The translations under genes and the position numbers were made by a program. DNA of 9,406 bases from positions 1 through 9,406 of the forward strand of contig CALUVK010000053.1 in the NCBI GenBank assembly GCA_944324205.1, in the 5' to 3' direction. How positions within the stretch are numbered: the stretch's first letter is position 1; every line of letters starts with the position of its first letter. Positions 1-6,265 of this stretch are shown piece after piece. The notes beneath the pieces are model-generated. The model saw nothing but the letters and a program-made list of their open reading frames with translations, was not told the origin of the DNA and did no database searches. Origin of the DNA: Candidatus Gastranaerophilales bacterium. Its GTDB lineage: Bacteria; Cyanobacteriota; Vampirovibrionia; Gastranaerophilales; Gastranaerophilaceae.

Positions 1-159
1 GGTGCTTGTTTGCCATTCAAAATATCTTCAATCAGTTTTGGTGGAAGATAACGCAAGCTCATCAAACGATAGATATAACTACTCTTTTGCTCTTTGGAAA
101 GATTGTTTTCAAGCCAGAGTTTGTGATAATTTTAAAAATGTTTCAGTCGACAATTCGGT
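1..159 (-). pseudogene. Decayed C-terminal fragment of a serine recombinase (resolvase/invertase type)
   Basis: Read on the minus strand, 1-125 gives an uninterrupted frame containing SYIYRLMSLRYLPPKLIEDI and then LNGKQAP. This matches the general pattern of the C-terminal region of large serine recombinases (Y-V-S-R-L-L-R-L-x-x-L-A-P-D-I-V-E-A-I-L-D-G-R-Q-P), the helix-turn-helix that follows the catalytic part. Going upstream, that frame meets a TAA at about 132-134 with no start codon before it. The part just upstream continues better in another frame (TELSTETFLKLSQTLA at about 112-159), followed there by a TGA where family members usually have Trp, then a TAG at 79-81. A frameshift plus at least one nonsense change therefore separates the two halves, and no resolvase catalytic domain lies upstream. 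I infer a dead remnant of a mobile element that may continue past the left edge. The family call rests on pattern memory; the decay is visible directly. Confidence 0.5.
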
Positions 160-217
160 AAAAAAATATATTAAAAATTATTTCTGTAAAATCAAAGATT
201 GTTATACAAAAACTAAA

Positions 218-257
218 AAAGCAATCTTGTGCTATAATTACATCACAAGATTGCTTT
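218..257. promoter_or_regulatory. Perfect 14-bp inverted repeat enclosing the marR promoter; probable MarR operator
   Basis: The left arm AAAGCAATCTTGTG (218-231) and right arm CACAAGATTGCTTT (244-257) are exact reverse complements, separated by 12 nt (232-243) that hold the -10 box. Each arm also contains a small internal dyad, CAA-N2-TTG. MarR-family dimers generally bind palindromes overlapping their own promoter, so an autorepression operator is the most economical reading. With a start site near 245, only the right arm would be in the mRNA, so the repeat should act as DNA and not as an RNA hairpin in this operon. On the minus strand it is followed by a T-rich run and could resemble a terminator, but no minus-strand gene feeds into it. 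Confidence 0.7.
230..238 (+). promoter_or_regulatory. Extended -10 promoter for the marR-emrA-emrB operon
   Basis: TGCTATAAT is a perfect extended -10 element (TG-N-TATAAT). No good -35 hexamer lies 16-18 bp upstream, as is usual for extended -10 promoters. The predicted start site is near 245, giving a leader of about 24 nt that carries the strong Shine-Dalgarno region (AAGGGGAAG, 258-266) in front of the ATG at 269. The element sits in the middle of the inverted repeat, so a bound repressor would block it directly. Confidence 0.7.
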
Positions 258-268
258 AAGGGGAAGAA

Positions 269-727
269 ATGTACAGAGATTATTTAAAAGGCAGAATAGG
301 ATCTTTAATTTATATTACAGGTACGCTAATTCGCGGTTTTTCGACCCAAACTTTTAATGAAAAAAAGTTTGAAATTACACCGGATCAGTATGTAATTTTA
401 TCTTTGCTGATTGAAAATGAAAATATCATGTACCAGAGGCAGCTTGCGGAAATTACATTTAAAGACAGAGCGAATATTTCAAGAATTATTGAAATTCTGC
501 ACAAAAAAGGATTTATTGATAAAATCCCTGACAGCAACGGAAGAAAGATTTTTAAACTTGTTGTAACCGAAAAAGGGAAAAATGTACGTAATAAAATTTT
601 AAAGACCGATATGGAACTTAGAAACATAATAACAAAAGGTATTTCTGAAGAAGAGCTTTCTCTTGCGTTTCATATTCTTGAAAAGATGAACTTTAATGTA
701 AAGGATTTGGTTAAACTACAGACATAG
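269..727 (+). CDS. MarR-family transcriptional regulator
   Basis: This 152-residue protein has the usual MarR length and build. N-terminal and C-terminal helices (about 1-36 and 104-150) would form the dimer interface. A winged helix-turn-helix covers about 38-103, with the recognition helix in D-R-A-N-I-S-R-I-I-E-I-L (about 66-77) and a wing in D-S-N-G-R-K-I-F-K-L-V-V-T-E-K-G (88-103), which matches the family's D-x-R...L-T-x-x-G signature. The ATG start is supported by AAGGGGAAG just upstream. The gene is followed after 11 nt by an EmrA-type gene whose ribosome binding site, TAGGAG, overlaps this gene's stop codon, so the three genes form one operon. The likely role is a ligand-responsive repressor of the efflux genes and of itself through the palindrome at 218-257. 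The inducing ligand cannot be read from sequence. Confidence 0.9.
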   Translation: MYRDYLKGRIGSLIYITGTLIRGFSTQTFNEKKFEITPDQYVILSLLIENENIMYQRQLAEITFKDRANISRIIEILHKKGFIDKIPDSNGRKIFKLVVTEKGKNVRNKILKTDMELRNIITKGISEEELSLAFHILEKMNFNVKDLVKLQT

Positions 728-738
728 GAGAAAACAAA

Positions 739-1767
739 GTGGAAGAAAAAGAAGTCGAAAATATAAAAGATAATATACAAAAAAATGATGAAGAAGATTT
801 GGAAGAAGAATTTGAAGAGGAAGAAGATACGCGCCCTGAGTATATGAAAAAACGCGTTCTCGTACCTTCCATAACAGCATTAATATTTTTAATCTGCGGT
901 ATTTTTTATTCAATTCACACGATTTACTATAAATCAACGGACGATGCGTTTATTGAAGGACACGTAATTACCATTGCGCCGCGAGTTTCTGGGCCTGTAT
1001 TAAAACTAAATATAGAAGATAATCAGGAAGTTAGAAAAGGGGACTTTTTACTTGAAATTGACCCTAATGATTACAATGCAAAACTGAAAGAAACAAAAGC
1101 CAAACTGGACGAAGCAAAAGCTTCTCTTGTAAGCAGCGAAAACCAGGTAGTAAAAGCAATGTCAGATTTACAATTTGCGCAAGCCGATTATGAGAGATAT
1201 TCCAAAATGTATTCTAAAGGAATATCTTCAAAACAGAATTATGATTCCAGTTTAAATAAATTAACGGCAGCAGAATCCAACAATAAATCAGCAAAGGCAA
1301 AGTATGATGAGATTATGGCTTCCATAAAGAAGCTTGAAGCCGAAGTTGAACAAGATGAATTAAATCTTTCATATACCAAAATATATGCCCCTGCAGATGG
1401 TAAGATTACAAATCGTACGGTTGAACAAGGTAATTATATTCAAACAGCACAACCGCTGTTTGCGATAGTACCGGAGAAAATGTGGATTGTTGCTAATTTT
1501 AAAGAAACACAACTTGCGAATATGAAAAAAGGGCAACCCGTAAAAATTAAAATTGATACCTACAGAGGTAAAAAATTCAGAGGAGAAGTCGACAGCATTC
1601 AACGCTCCACAGGAGCAAGAGCAAGTCTGTTTCCGCCTGAAAACGCGGTTGGGAGCTATGTAAAAATCGTTCAGAGAGTTCCGGTTAAAATTATATTTAC
1701 GGAAGACATTTCAAATTATAATATTGTTCCAGGCATGTCAGTCGTTCCGGAGGTCAAAGTCAAATAA
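739..1767 (+). CDS. emrA: EmrA/HlyD-type membrane fusion (periplasmic adaptor) protein of a multidrug efflux pump
   Basis: The 342-residue protein carries an acidic cytoplasmic tail (about 1-32, with a run of Glu/Asp at 18-30), one transmembrane anchor (about 40-60), then the adaptor core. The core starts with the hallmark S-T-D-D-A-F-I-E-G-H-V...P-R-V-S-G-P-V (66-87). Next come the first lipoyl half with G-D-F-L-L-E-I-D-P (101-109), a coiled-coil hairpin (about 111-211), the second lipoyl half with Y-A-P-A-D-G-K-I (216-223), and the beta-barrel/membrane-proximal part. The stretch L-F-P-P-E-N-A-V-G-S-Y-V-K-I-V-Q-R-V-P-V-K (298-318) is characteristic of EmrA. The protein should link the inner-membrane EmrB-type transporter to an outer-membrane channel; no TolC-type gene is seen here. 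The start is GTG at 739 with TAGGAG upstream. The stop overlaps the next start (TAATG), indicating translational coupling. The long acidic tail is unusual. Confidence 0.92.
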   Translation: MEEKEVENIKDNIQKNDEEDLEEEFEEEEDTRPEYMKKRVLVPSITALIFLICGIFYSIHTIYYKSTDDAFIEGHVITIAPRVSGPVLKLNIEDNQEVRKGDFLLEIDPNDYNAKLKETKAKLDEAKASLVSSENQVVKAMSDLQFAQADYERYSKMYSKGISSKQNYDSSLNKLTAAESNNKSAKAKYDEIMASIKKLEAEVEQDELNLSYTKIYAPADGKITNRTVEQGNYIQTAQPLFAIVPEKMWIVANFKETQLANMKKGQPVKIKIDTYRGKKFRGEVDSIQRSTGARASLFPPENAVGSYVKIVQRVPVKIIFTEDISNYNIVPGMSVVPEVKVK

Positions 1768-3440
1768 TGGGGGTAAATAACAGGGTAAATGACGGGGTAA
1801 ATGACGGGGTAAATGACAGAACAAATAATGATACAAATCCGGGGAAAAATAAAAGAGCAGGGGTGAAACATAAACCTGCACCATTGTGGCTTGTAGCATT
1901 TTCAATACTTTTACCCACATCATTTTCCTGCCTGGCAACCTCAGCAACAAACGTAGCAATACCGCACATTTCCGGTTATTTTGGTTCTACAATTGATGAA
2001 GCTAATTGGATTATTACTTCTTATATGATAGCAAATGCCTGCCTTATACTTATGTCAGGCTGGCTTGAAGGTTTGTTGGGAAGAAAGAATTTTCTGAAAA
2101 TTTTTATTACAATTTTTACATTAGGCTCATTAATGTGTGCTGTTGCTCCGAATTTAAACTTAATGGTATTGGGGAGGTTAATTCAGGGGATTGGTGGAGG
2201 TCCGATGACGCCGGTTTCCCAATCGATTTTGCTTTCTGCGTTTCCGCGTGAGCAGAGGGGAGTGGCAATGAGTCTATATGGACTTGCCGTTATGGTTTTT
2301 GCAATCCTCGGCCCGACATTCGGCGGGTTTATTGTTGACAATGCCGACTGGCAGTGGATTTATCTTGTAAATGTACCTGTCGGAATACTTTCAGTTTCTC
2401 TGGTGCATGCAAATATAGAAGATACCGAGCATTTAAAAAAGGCTAAAAAGACGGATTTTCCGGGTATGATTTCTCTTGTTTTATGGCTTCTTTCCATGCA
2501 GGTTGTATTAGATAAAGGGCAGCAATACAACTGGTTTGATTGCGCTTGGATTTCATGGCTTGCAGGATTTTCTGCCTGCTCACTTGCTTTTTTTATCGTA
2601 AGAGAGCTAGAAGCTTCTAACCCGCTTATTAATTTGAGATTATTCAAAGATAAAAACTTTTTTATAGGTACGATTCTCAGCCCTTCAATCAATATGATTG
2701 TATTTTCTACTATAGTTCTTGTTCCGCAATTTTTACAAAACATGATGGGGTATACGGCAATATTGAGCGGTTATGTTTTGGCTCCGCGTATTATTTCCTG
2801 TGTATTGATGATGATTGTTATTAATCCTCTTATGAAAATCTTTGATAACAGAATTTTAATCGCTCTCGGTTTTTTCCTTCTGGGAGTATCAGTTTTGTTT
2901 TTTGTAAATTTGAATTTATCAATATCATTTATTTATATGGCAATTCCGCAGGTTCTCATGGGAGTCGGAGTAATTTTAACCTTTATTCCTGTTTCGTCTC
3001 TTGTCTTGGGTACACTACCGAAATCAATGTTAACAAGCGGCGCAAGCCTGCATAATCTGTGTAAAAGTGCAATGACGGCAATTATAGCATCTGTTGCCTC
3101 GACTCTTGTTGCACGTCATAGCCAGATGCATCAGGTTTATCTTGTTGATAACTTATCCAATTTTAATCTTGTATTCCAGCAGAAATTTTCGGCGTTATTA
3201 GGGACTTTTATGTCCAATGCTTCAAGTTCTTTTGCAACAATAAAAACCAATTCATATATGTATAAATCACTTTTAACTCAATCAAGATTAATGGCTTATG
3301 TAGATGTCTTTGCAATATTTGCGCTTATTTCATTCCTCTTAATACCTCTTGCTTTTCTTTTTGATGTTGAAAATAAGCACAAAAAGAACCAAAAACACAA
3401 TGTTATTATGATGAAACAGATTCCGGGAGACAAAATTTAG
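1767..3440 (+). CDS. emrB: EmrB/QacA-type MFS multidrug transporter (DHA2 family, about 14 TM segments)
   Basis: The product is 557 residues, longer than the roughly 510 of E. coli EmrB, mostly because of a hydrophilic N-terminal extension of about 39 residues. Many hydrophobic segments follow from about residue 40, consistent with 14 TM helices. MFS signatures are visible: T-N-V-A-I-P-H-I-S-G (61-70), the motif-A region G-W-L-E-G-L-L-G-R-K (98-107), motif B G-R-L-I-Q-G-I-G-G-G-P (136-146), and antiporter motif C with L-G-P-T-F-G-G-F (181-188). It should export drugs or toxic metabolites in exchange for protons, working with the adaptor encoded just upstream. The ATG overlaps the emrA stop by one base, and GGAGG lies at 1749-1753. 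Two oddities stand out. The Asp usually found in the TM1 motif (L-D-x-T-x-x-N-V-A) is Ala57 here, and the N-terminal extension is encoded by a 12-bp tandem repeat. The substrate is unknown. Confidence 0.92.
   Translation: MGVNNRVNDGVNDGVNDRTNNDTNPGKNKRAGVKHKPAPLWLVAFSILLPTSFSCLATSATNVAIPHISGYFGSTIDEANWIITSYMIANACLILMSGWLEGLLGRKNFLKIFITIFTLGSLMCAVAPNLNLMVLGRLIQGIGGGPMTPVSQSILLSAFPREQRGVAMSLYGLAVMVFAILGPTFGGFIVDNADWQWIYLVNVPVGILSVSLVHANIEDTEHLKKAKKTDFPGMISLVLWLLSMQVVLDKGQQYNWFDCAWISWLAGFSACSLAFFIVRELEASNPLINLRLFKDKNFFIGTILSPSINMIVFSTIVLVPQFLQNMMGYTAILSGYVLAPRIISCVLMMIVINPLMKIFDNRILIALGFFLLGVSVLFFVNLNLSISFIYMAIPQVLMGVGVILTFIPVSSLVLGTLPKSMLTSGASLHNLCKSAMTAIIASVASTLVARHSQMHQVYLVDNLSNFNLVFQQKFSALLGTFMSNASSSFATIKTNSYMYKSLLTQSRLMAYVDVFAIFALISFLLIPLAFLFDVENKHKKNQKHNVIMMKQIPGDKI
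1770..1817 (+). repeat. 12-bp tandem repeat (4 copies) at the 5' end of emrB
   Basis: Four consecutive units of consensus GGGGTAAATGAC lie at 1770-1781, 1782-1793, 1794-1805 and 1806-1817. The last two are identical, and the first two differ by one base each. The unit length is a multiple of three, so copy-number change keeps the frame and only lengthens or shortens a G/R-V-N-D/N peptide repeat in the cytoplasmic tail. Slippage is the likely origin. Confidence 0.85.
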
Positions 3441-4093
3441 GTTTCTGATTGTTTTAGTTCTTTTAGTTCTTCAAAAACTTTTGGATTTACAAGCCATTCA
3501 ATAAGTGGCTTTTTTTCACCGAAAGAGAAATTAAATCCCCGCTCAAAATCGGGATCTGTTAAAAAATCATAACTGACATTAAATGCAGTAGGTTCATCTG
3601 TAATACCAAGAGCTTTTAATTTTTCTTGAGAAACTTTCTTGCCGTTATCCTCCATTACATTAGAATAATTAAATCCTTCAAAACAACAAAATGGAACTTT
3701 GATTTTATCATTTGCACCAACAGTCATTAAGCCGAACGAGCGGCAGACGATTCCTCTATAATTATATACAGCGCATTCATTATTAATCAAAAAGGGGCAG
3801 TCATATCTGAAAACATCACTATCTTTTTCTTTCTTAAAAGCCAGTTTTTGTTCGACTATTTTCTCTAAATTTTTAGTGATAAGTTTCTTTGTCTCAATAT
3901 CTAACTGCCAAACTCCAAGCATTAAGTATTCTGCTTCAACTTGAGAGTATGGAAACTGTGCTTGTCTGCAACATCGTCCGCATCCTTTTTTACAAAAAAT
4001 AAATGGCTTCTGCTTCTCAAAAAACTTTTTAAATTTTCCATCTAAAAAACATAAATATGTGACATAATTTTCGAGCATAATACTATCTGACAT
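3437..4093 (-). CDS. YkgJ-family cysteine-cluster protein (putative zinc- or iron-binding)
   Basis: The 218-residue protein has the cysteine arrangement of the YkgJ/CxxCxxCC family: C34-x3-C38-x2-C41-C42 near the N-terminus, then C99-P-F-L-x4-C107-x9-C117-R-S-F-G, plus C136-C137. These cysteines are expected to bind a metal ion or Fe-S cluster; the biochemical role of the family is not established. No signal peptide is evident, so it is probably cytosolic. The ATG at 4093 is the first in frame but has no recognisable Shine-Dalgarno sequence. A later Met (residue 6) has none either. The gene begins 23 nt after the tRNA-Arg gene on the same strand, so it may be cotranscribed with the tRNA or start from an extended -10-like TGCTAATAT at 4101-4109. 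Its stop codon overlaps the emrB stop codon tail to tail. Confidence 0.85.
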   Translation of the reverse strand: MSDSIMLENYVTYLCFLDGKFKKFFEKQKPFIFCKKGCGRCCRQAQFPYSQVEAEYLMLGVWQLDIETKKLITKNLEKIVEQKLAFKKEKDSDVFRYDCPFLINNECAVYNYRGIVCRSFGLMTVGANDKIKVPFCCFEGFNYSNVMEDNGKKVSQEKLKALGITDEPTAFNVSYDFLTDPDFERGFNFSFGEKKPLIEWLVNPKVFEELKELKQSET

Positions 4094-4116
4094 GATTTAC
4101 ATATTAGCATAAAAAA

Positions 4117-4190
4117 TACGCCCGGCGCGATTCGAACGCGCGACCCTCTGCTTAGAAGGCAGATGCTCTATCCAGCTGAGCTACGGACGC
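4117..4190 (-). tRNA. tRNA-Arg (anticodon UCU)
   Basis: A complete 74-nt cloverleaf can be folded. The acceptor stem is GCGTCCG/CGGGCGT with two G-U pairs and discriminator A. The D arm is GCTC/GAGC, the anticodon stem is TCTGC/GCAGA with loop CTTCTAA, the variable loop has 5 nt, and the T arm is GCGCG-TTCGAAT-CGCGC. The anticodon TCT lies at 4154-4156 and reads AGA (and AGG by wobble), a common arginine codon in AT-rich genomes. The CCA end is not encoded; a T-rich tract follows directly (TATTTTTTATG). Confidence 0.95.
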
Positions 4191-4256
4191 ATATCTGAAA
4201 TTATTTAATTTTGAATGAACTCCCGCTTTACTGCCGGTTCAATTTCTAAAATATCA

Positions 4257-4272
4257 CAAAAAGCTTTTTTTG
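4257..4272. other. AT-rich palindrome downstream of the REC-GGDEF-REC gene
   Basis: The sequence around AAAAAGCTTTTT (4258-4269) is a perfect short palindrome, 12 nt past the stop of the minus-strand gene that ends at 4284. It could contribute weakly to termination because a T-run ends it on either strand, but it has almost no GC and no proper loop. I therefore do not call it a terminator. The remaining spacer up to the tRNA (4191-4256) shows nothing else I can support. Confidence 0.3.
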
Positions 4273-4283
4273 CAAGAGTTTTA

Positions 4284-5564
4284 TTATTGTTTCATTAAAT
4301 ACTCAATCCAGCGGATTAAATCAGAAATTTCATAAGGCTTTGGCAGATATAAGTCCGCCCCGGCGTTTAATATCCGGCTCTTGTCGTGAGCTGATGCTGT
4401 TACAATTATTTTAGTATTAACAAAATTAATATTGTTTTTTAATTCTGTACAGAATTCAAGTCCTTCAAAATTATCACCACTGTCAATAATCAATATCTGA
4501 GGCGGAGTTGCAGAGTCAACATCAAGTTGTTCTACTACATCATACCCTTGAAGTTCTAATGTTGTCCGCAATAAAAGAGATAATGCCGAATCAGGTTCTT
4601 TTATAAAAATACTATTATTATTATTCTCTATCTGCTTTATTGAATTTTCACCGGATATTTTTATTCTATCTATTGCATAGTTAGAACCGTTAGGAATTTT
4701 TGCCATTTTTTTGATGAAAATCAATTTTTCTATCATTTCTTCCGGTATTTTTATCATATCGTAATTATCTATTATGCCTCCAATTAGAATGGAAACAAAA
4801 TTAACCCGCATGCCGGCTTGTCTGTCGCCTTTCAGAAGCATATAACCTCTCTGGGCATCTTTAGGAGAATAAAATCTCGGGGCGACTGTATCAAATGCAA
4901 AAGTTAAAAATGCTGCTAGTTTTTCCGCACTATAGGGATTTGTTATTATTATAAAATTTGTTTCGTTAATTTGTCCGAAAAAGTCTGTATTCTCCAGAGC
5001 AGACTTAGTTATCGCACAAAAAGTTTGAACTATCTTATCTCCGGCAACTTCTGAATATACACTTTTATAATTTTCAAGATTTTCTATTCCTATAAGAAGA
5101 ACTGCTTGTTTTGTATCAGAATTTAGAAGGCGTTTGAGGAATTTTTGCACATATTTTTTATTAGGTAAAAGCGTTTTATTATCAAGATTAGATTCTATAT
5201 CGCGCCTCAAATGTGCTTTAATTCTTATTTTAAATTCATCTATATTAACCGGTTCACTCAAAAAATCATCAGCACCATTTTCCAGCACAAGAATTCTATC
5301 AGTACTTTCAGCAGATTTAGAAAGTGCTATTATTACAGGTCTTGTATTATAAGTCAAAGTTCTTATTTTTTTACAAAAATCTGCTAAGTTTTCATCTATA
5401 CTATCTGAAACAATTATAACATCCGGATCTGTAGTCTGAATAAGGCGCAATGCGTCTTTTAAATTCCTTGAAATAACTGCTGTGGTTTCATTATCTTCAA
5501 GGCTTTTTTTATATTTTGTTGAAAGCTCTTTCCTTTTATCAATAATCAAGACATTTGAAAGCAT
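4284..5564 (-). CDS. REC - degenerate GGDEF - REC signalling protein
   Basis: The product has 426 residues in three parts. The N-terminal receiver (about 3-122) keeps D9 but has Lys10 in place of the second acidic residue, a Ser at the usual phospho-Asp position (P-D-V-I-I-V-S53-D54), and Glu104 in place of the conserved switch Lys (F-L-S-E-P); it looks like a pseudo-receiver. The middle (about 126-300) aligns by eye with a GGDEF fold (L-L-P-N-K-K-Y, A-V-L-L-I-G-I-E-N-L, V-A-G-D-K-I-V), but the signature is I-N-E-T-N-F (199-204) and cannot be catalytic. The C-terminal receiver (about 317-426) keeps E323/D325, D361, T389 and K409, so it can probably be phosphorylated. No DNA-binding or enzyme output domain is present. 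The start ATG is set by a strong AGGAGG inside the upstream kinase gene, which this gene overlaps by 19 nt. The kinase is the obvious phosphodonor. Function beyond signalling is unknown. Confidence 0.85.
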   Translation of the reverse strand: MLSNVLIIDKRKELSTKYKKSLEDNETTAVISRNLKDALRLIQTTDPDVIIVSDSIDENLADFCKKIRTLTYNTRPVIIALSKSAESTDRILVLENGADDFLSEPVNIDEFKIRIKAHLRRDIESNLDNKTLLPNKKYVQKFLKRLLNSDTKQAVLLIGIENLENYKSVYSEVAGDKIVQTFCAITKSALENTDFFGQINETNFIIITNPYSAEKLAAFLTFAFDTVAPRFYSPKDAQRGYMLLKGDRQAGMRVNFVSILIGGIIDNYDMIKIPEEMIEKLIFIKKMAKIPNGSNYAIDRIKISGENSIKQIENNNNSIFIKEPDSALSLLLRTTLELQGYDVVEQLDVDSATPPQILIIDSGDNFEGLEFCTELKNNINFVNTKIIVTASAHDKSRILNAGADLYLPKPYEISDLIRWIEYLMKQ

Positions 5565-6256
5565 TTTAAAGCATCCTCCTGATTATATAAAGGGAATTTT
5601 ACTTCAAAGACAGTGCCATTAGCAGAGCTTGAGAAAGAGATTTTTCCGTTCATTTTTTCTACAAGTTCCTTGGTAATATAAAGTCCAAGCCCATTGCCTT
5701 GAGTTTTGCTGGTTAAATGGTTCTCGAGCCTGCTAAACTTCTTAAAAAGTTTGTCATAATCTTCTTCTTTTATTCCGACACCCTCATCTTTAACTTTTAT
5801 GCATATGTTGTTTTCAAAAATTTCTGTAGTAATAGTAACAGTTTTACCCTCTTCAGAATATTTCGCAGCATTATCAATAAGGTTTGTCATTATTTGTTGA
5901 AATTTATCTTCGTCCAAAAAAGCTGTTGGAAGATTTGGCATAAGTTCTGTTTTAAACCTGTGTGTTTTGTATTGATTTTCTATTATAGGAATTACTTTTT
6001 TTATTGAATTATTGATGTTTACTTCTGTAAATATTTGATTTCCTGAATTCATTTTAGATACGGATAAAATATTTTCTACAAGATGAATAAGCCTGTTGGA
6101 CTGTTCTTCAATTATTCCGATAAATTTTTTCTTGTCATCATCTTTAATTCTATCCCAGGAGTTTAAAAGAGTTTGCGAAAACCCCCTTATACTTGTAAGG
6201 GGGGTTCTCAATTCGTGTGAAACTGTCGCTATAAATTCTTCTTCTATTGTTGACAT
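5546..6256 (-). CDS. Sensorless histidine kinase (HisKA + HATPase_c only)
   Basis: The 236-residue protein begins almost directly at the dimerisation/phosphoacceptor helix: E-F-I-A-T-V-S-H14-E-L-R-T-P-L. The catalytic domain follows with the N-box N-L-I-D-N-A-A-K-Y-S (125-134), G1 D-E-G-V-G-I (157-162), an F-box L-F-K-K-F-S-R (170-176), and G2 G-N-G-L-G-L-Y (187-193). All catalytic motifs look intact, so it should autophosphorylate. It has no transmembrane, PAS, GAF or HAMP region, although the family usually has such a part before the E-F-I-A-T-V-S-H motif. An in-frame TAA lies only 21 nt upstream of the ATG, so no longer version is possible in this sequence. No clear Shine-Dalgarno is seen. 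The gene overlaps the next gene by 19 nt and follows a repeat-rich hairpin. It probably takes its input from a partner protein. Confidence 0.9.
   Translation of the reverse strand: MSTIEEEFIATVSHELRTPLTSIRGFSQTLLNSWDRIKDDDKKKFIGIIEEQSNRLIHLVENILSVSKMNSGNQIFTEVNINNSIKKVIPIIENQYKTHRFKTELMPNLPTAFLDEDKFQQIMTNLIDNAAKYSEEGKTVTITTEIFENNICIKVKDEGVGIKEEDYDKLFKKFSRLENHLTSKTQGNGLGLYITKELVEKMNGKISFSSSANGTVFEVKFPLYNQEDALKCFQMS
5575..5580 (-). promoter_or_regulatory. Shine-Dalgarno inside the kinase gene that sets the start of the REC-GGDEF-REC gene
   Basis: AGGAGG on the minus strand lies 10 nt before the ATG at 5564. The nearer ATG in the same stretch is followed at once by CTT TAA, so it cannot be the start. 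The overlap with the kinase 3' end implies coupled translation of the two signalling proteins. Confidence 0.75.
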
Positions 6257-6265
6257 GGTGTTTGA

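Noticed and set aside
211..257. Minus-strand intrinsic terminator (hairpin plus T-run)
   Set aside because: The shape fits, but no minus-strand gene lies upstream to be terminated. The central extended -10 and the adjacent marR gene make an operator the better explanation.
2..259. Open frame of 85 codons on the plus strand at the left edge
   Set aside because: It lies opposite the recombinase remnant, has no ribosome binding site, runs through the marR promoter and operator, and resembles no family I know.
2360..2743. 127-codon minus-strand frame inside emrB
   Set aside because: It is antisense to a well-supported transporter gene; its length follows from emrB codon usage and it shows no domain or start signal.
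4191..4256. Promoter for tRNA-Arg
   Set aside because: The AT-rich stretch offers several poor -10-like sequences but no -35/-10 pair at proper spacing.
5717..6007. 96-codon plus-strand frame inside the kinase gene
   Set aside because: It is antisense to conserved kinase motifs and rich in Phe/Lys/Tyr, as expected from reading an AT-rich gene backwards.
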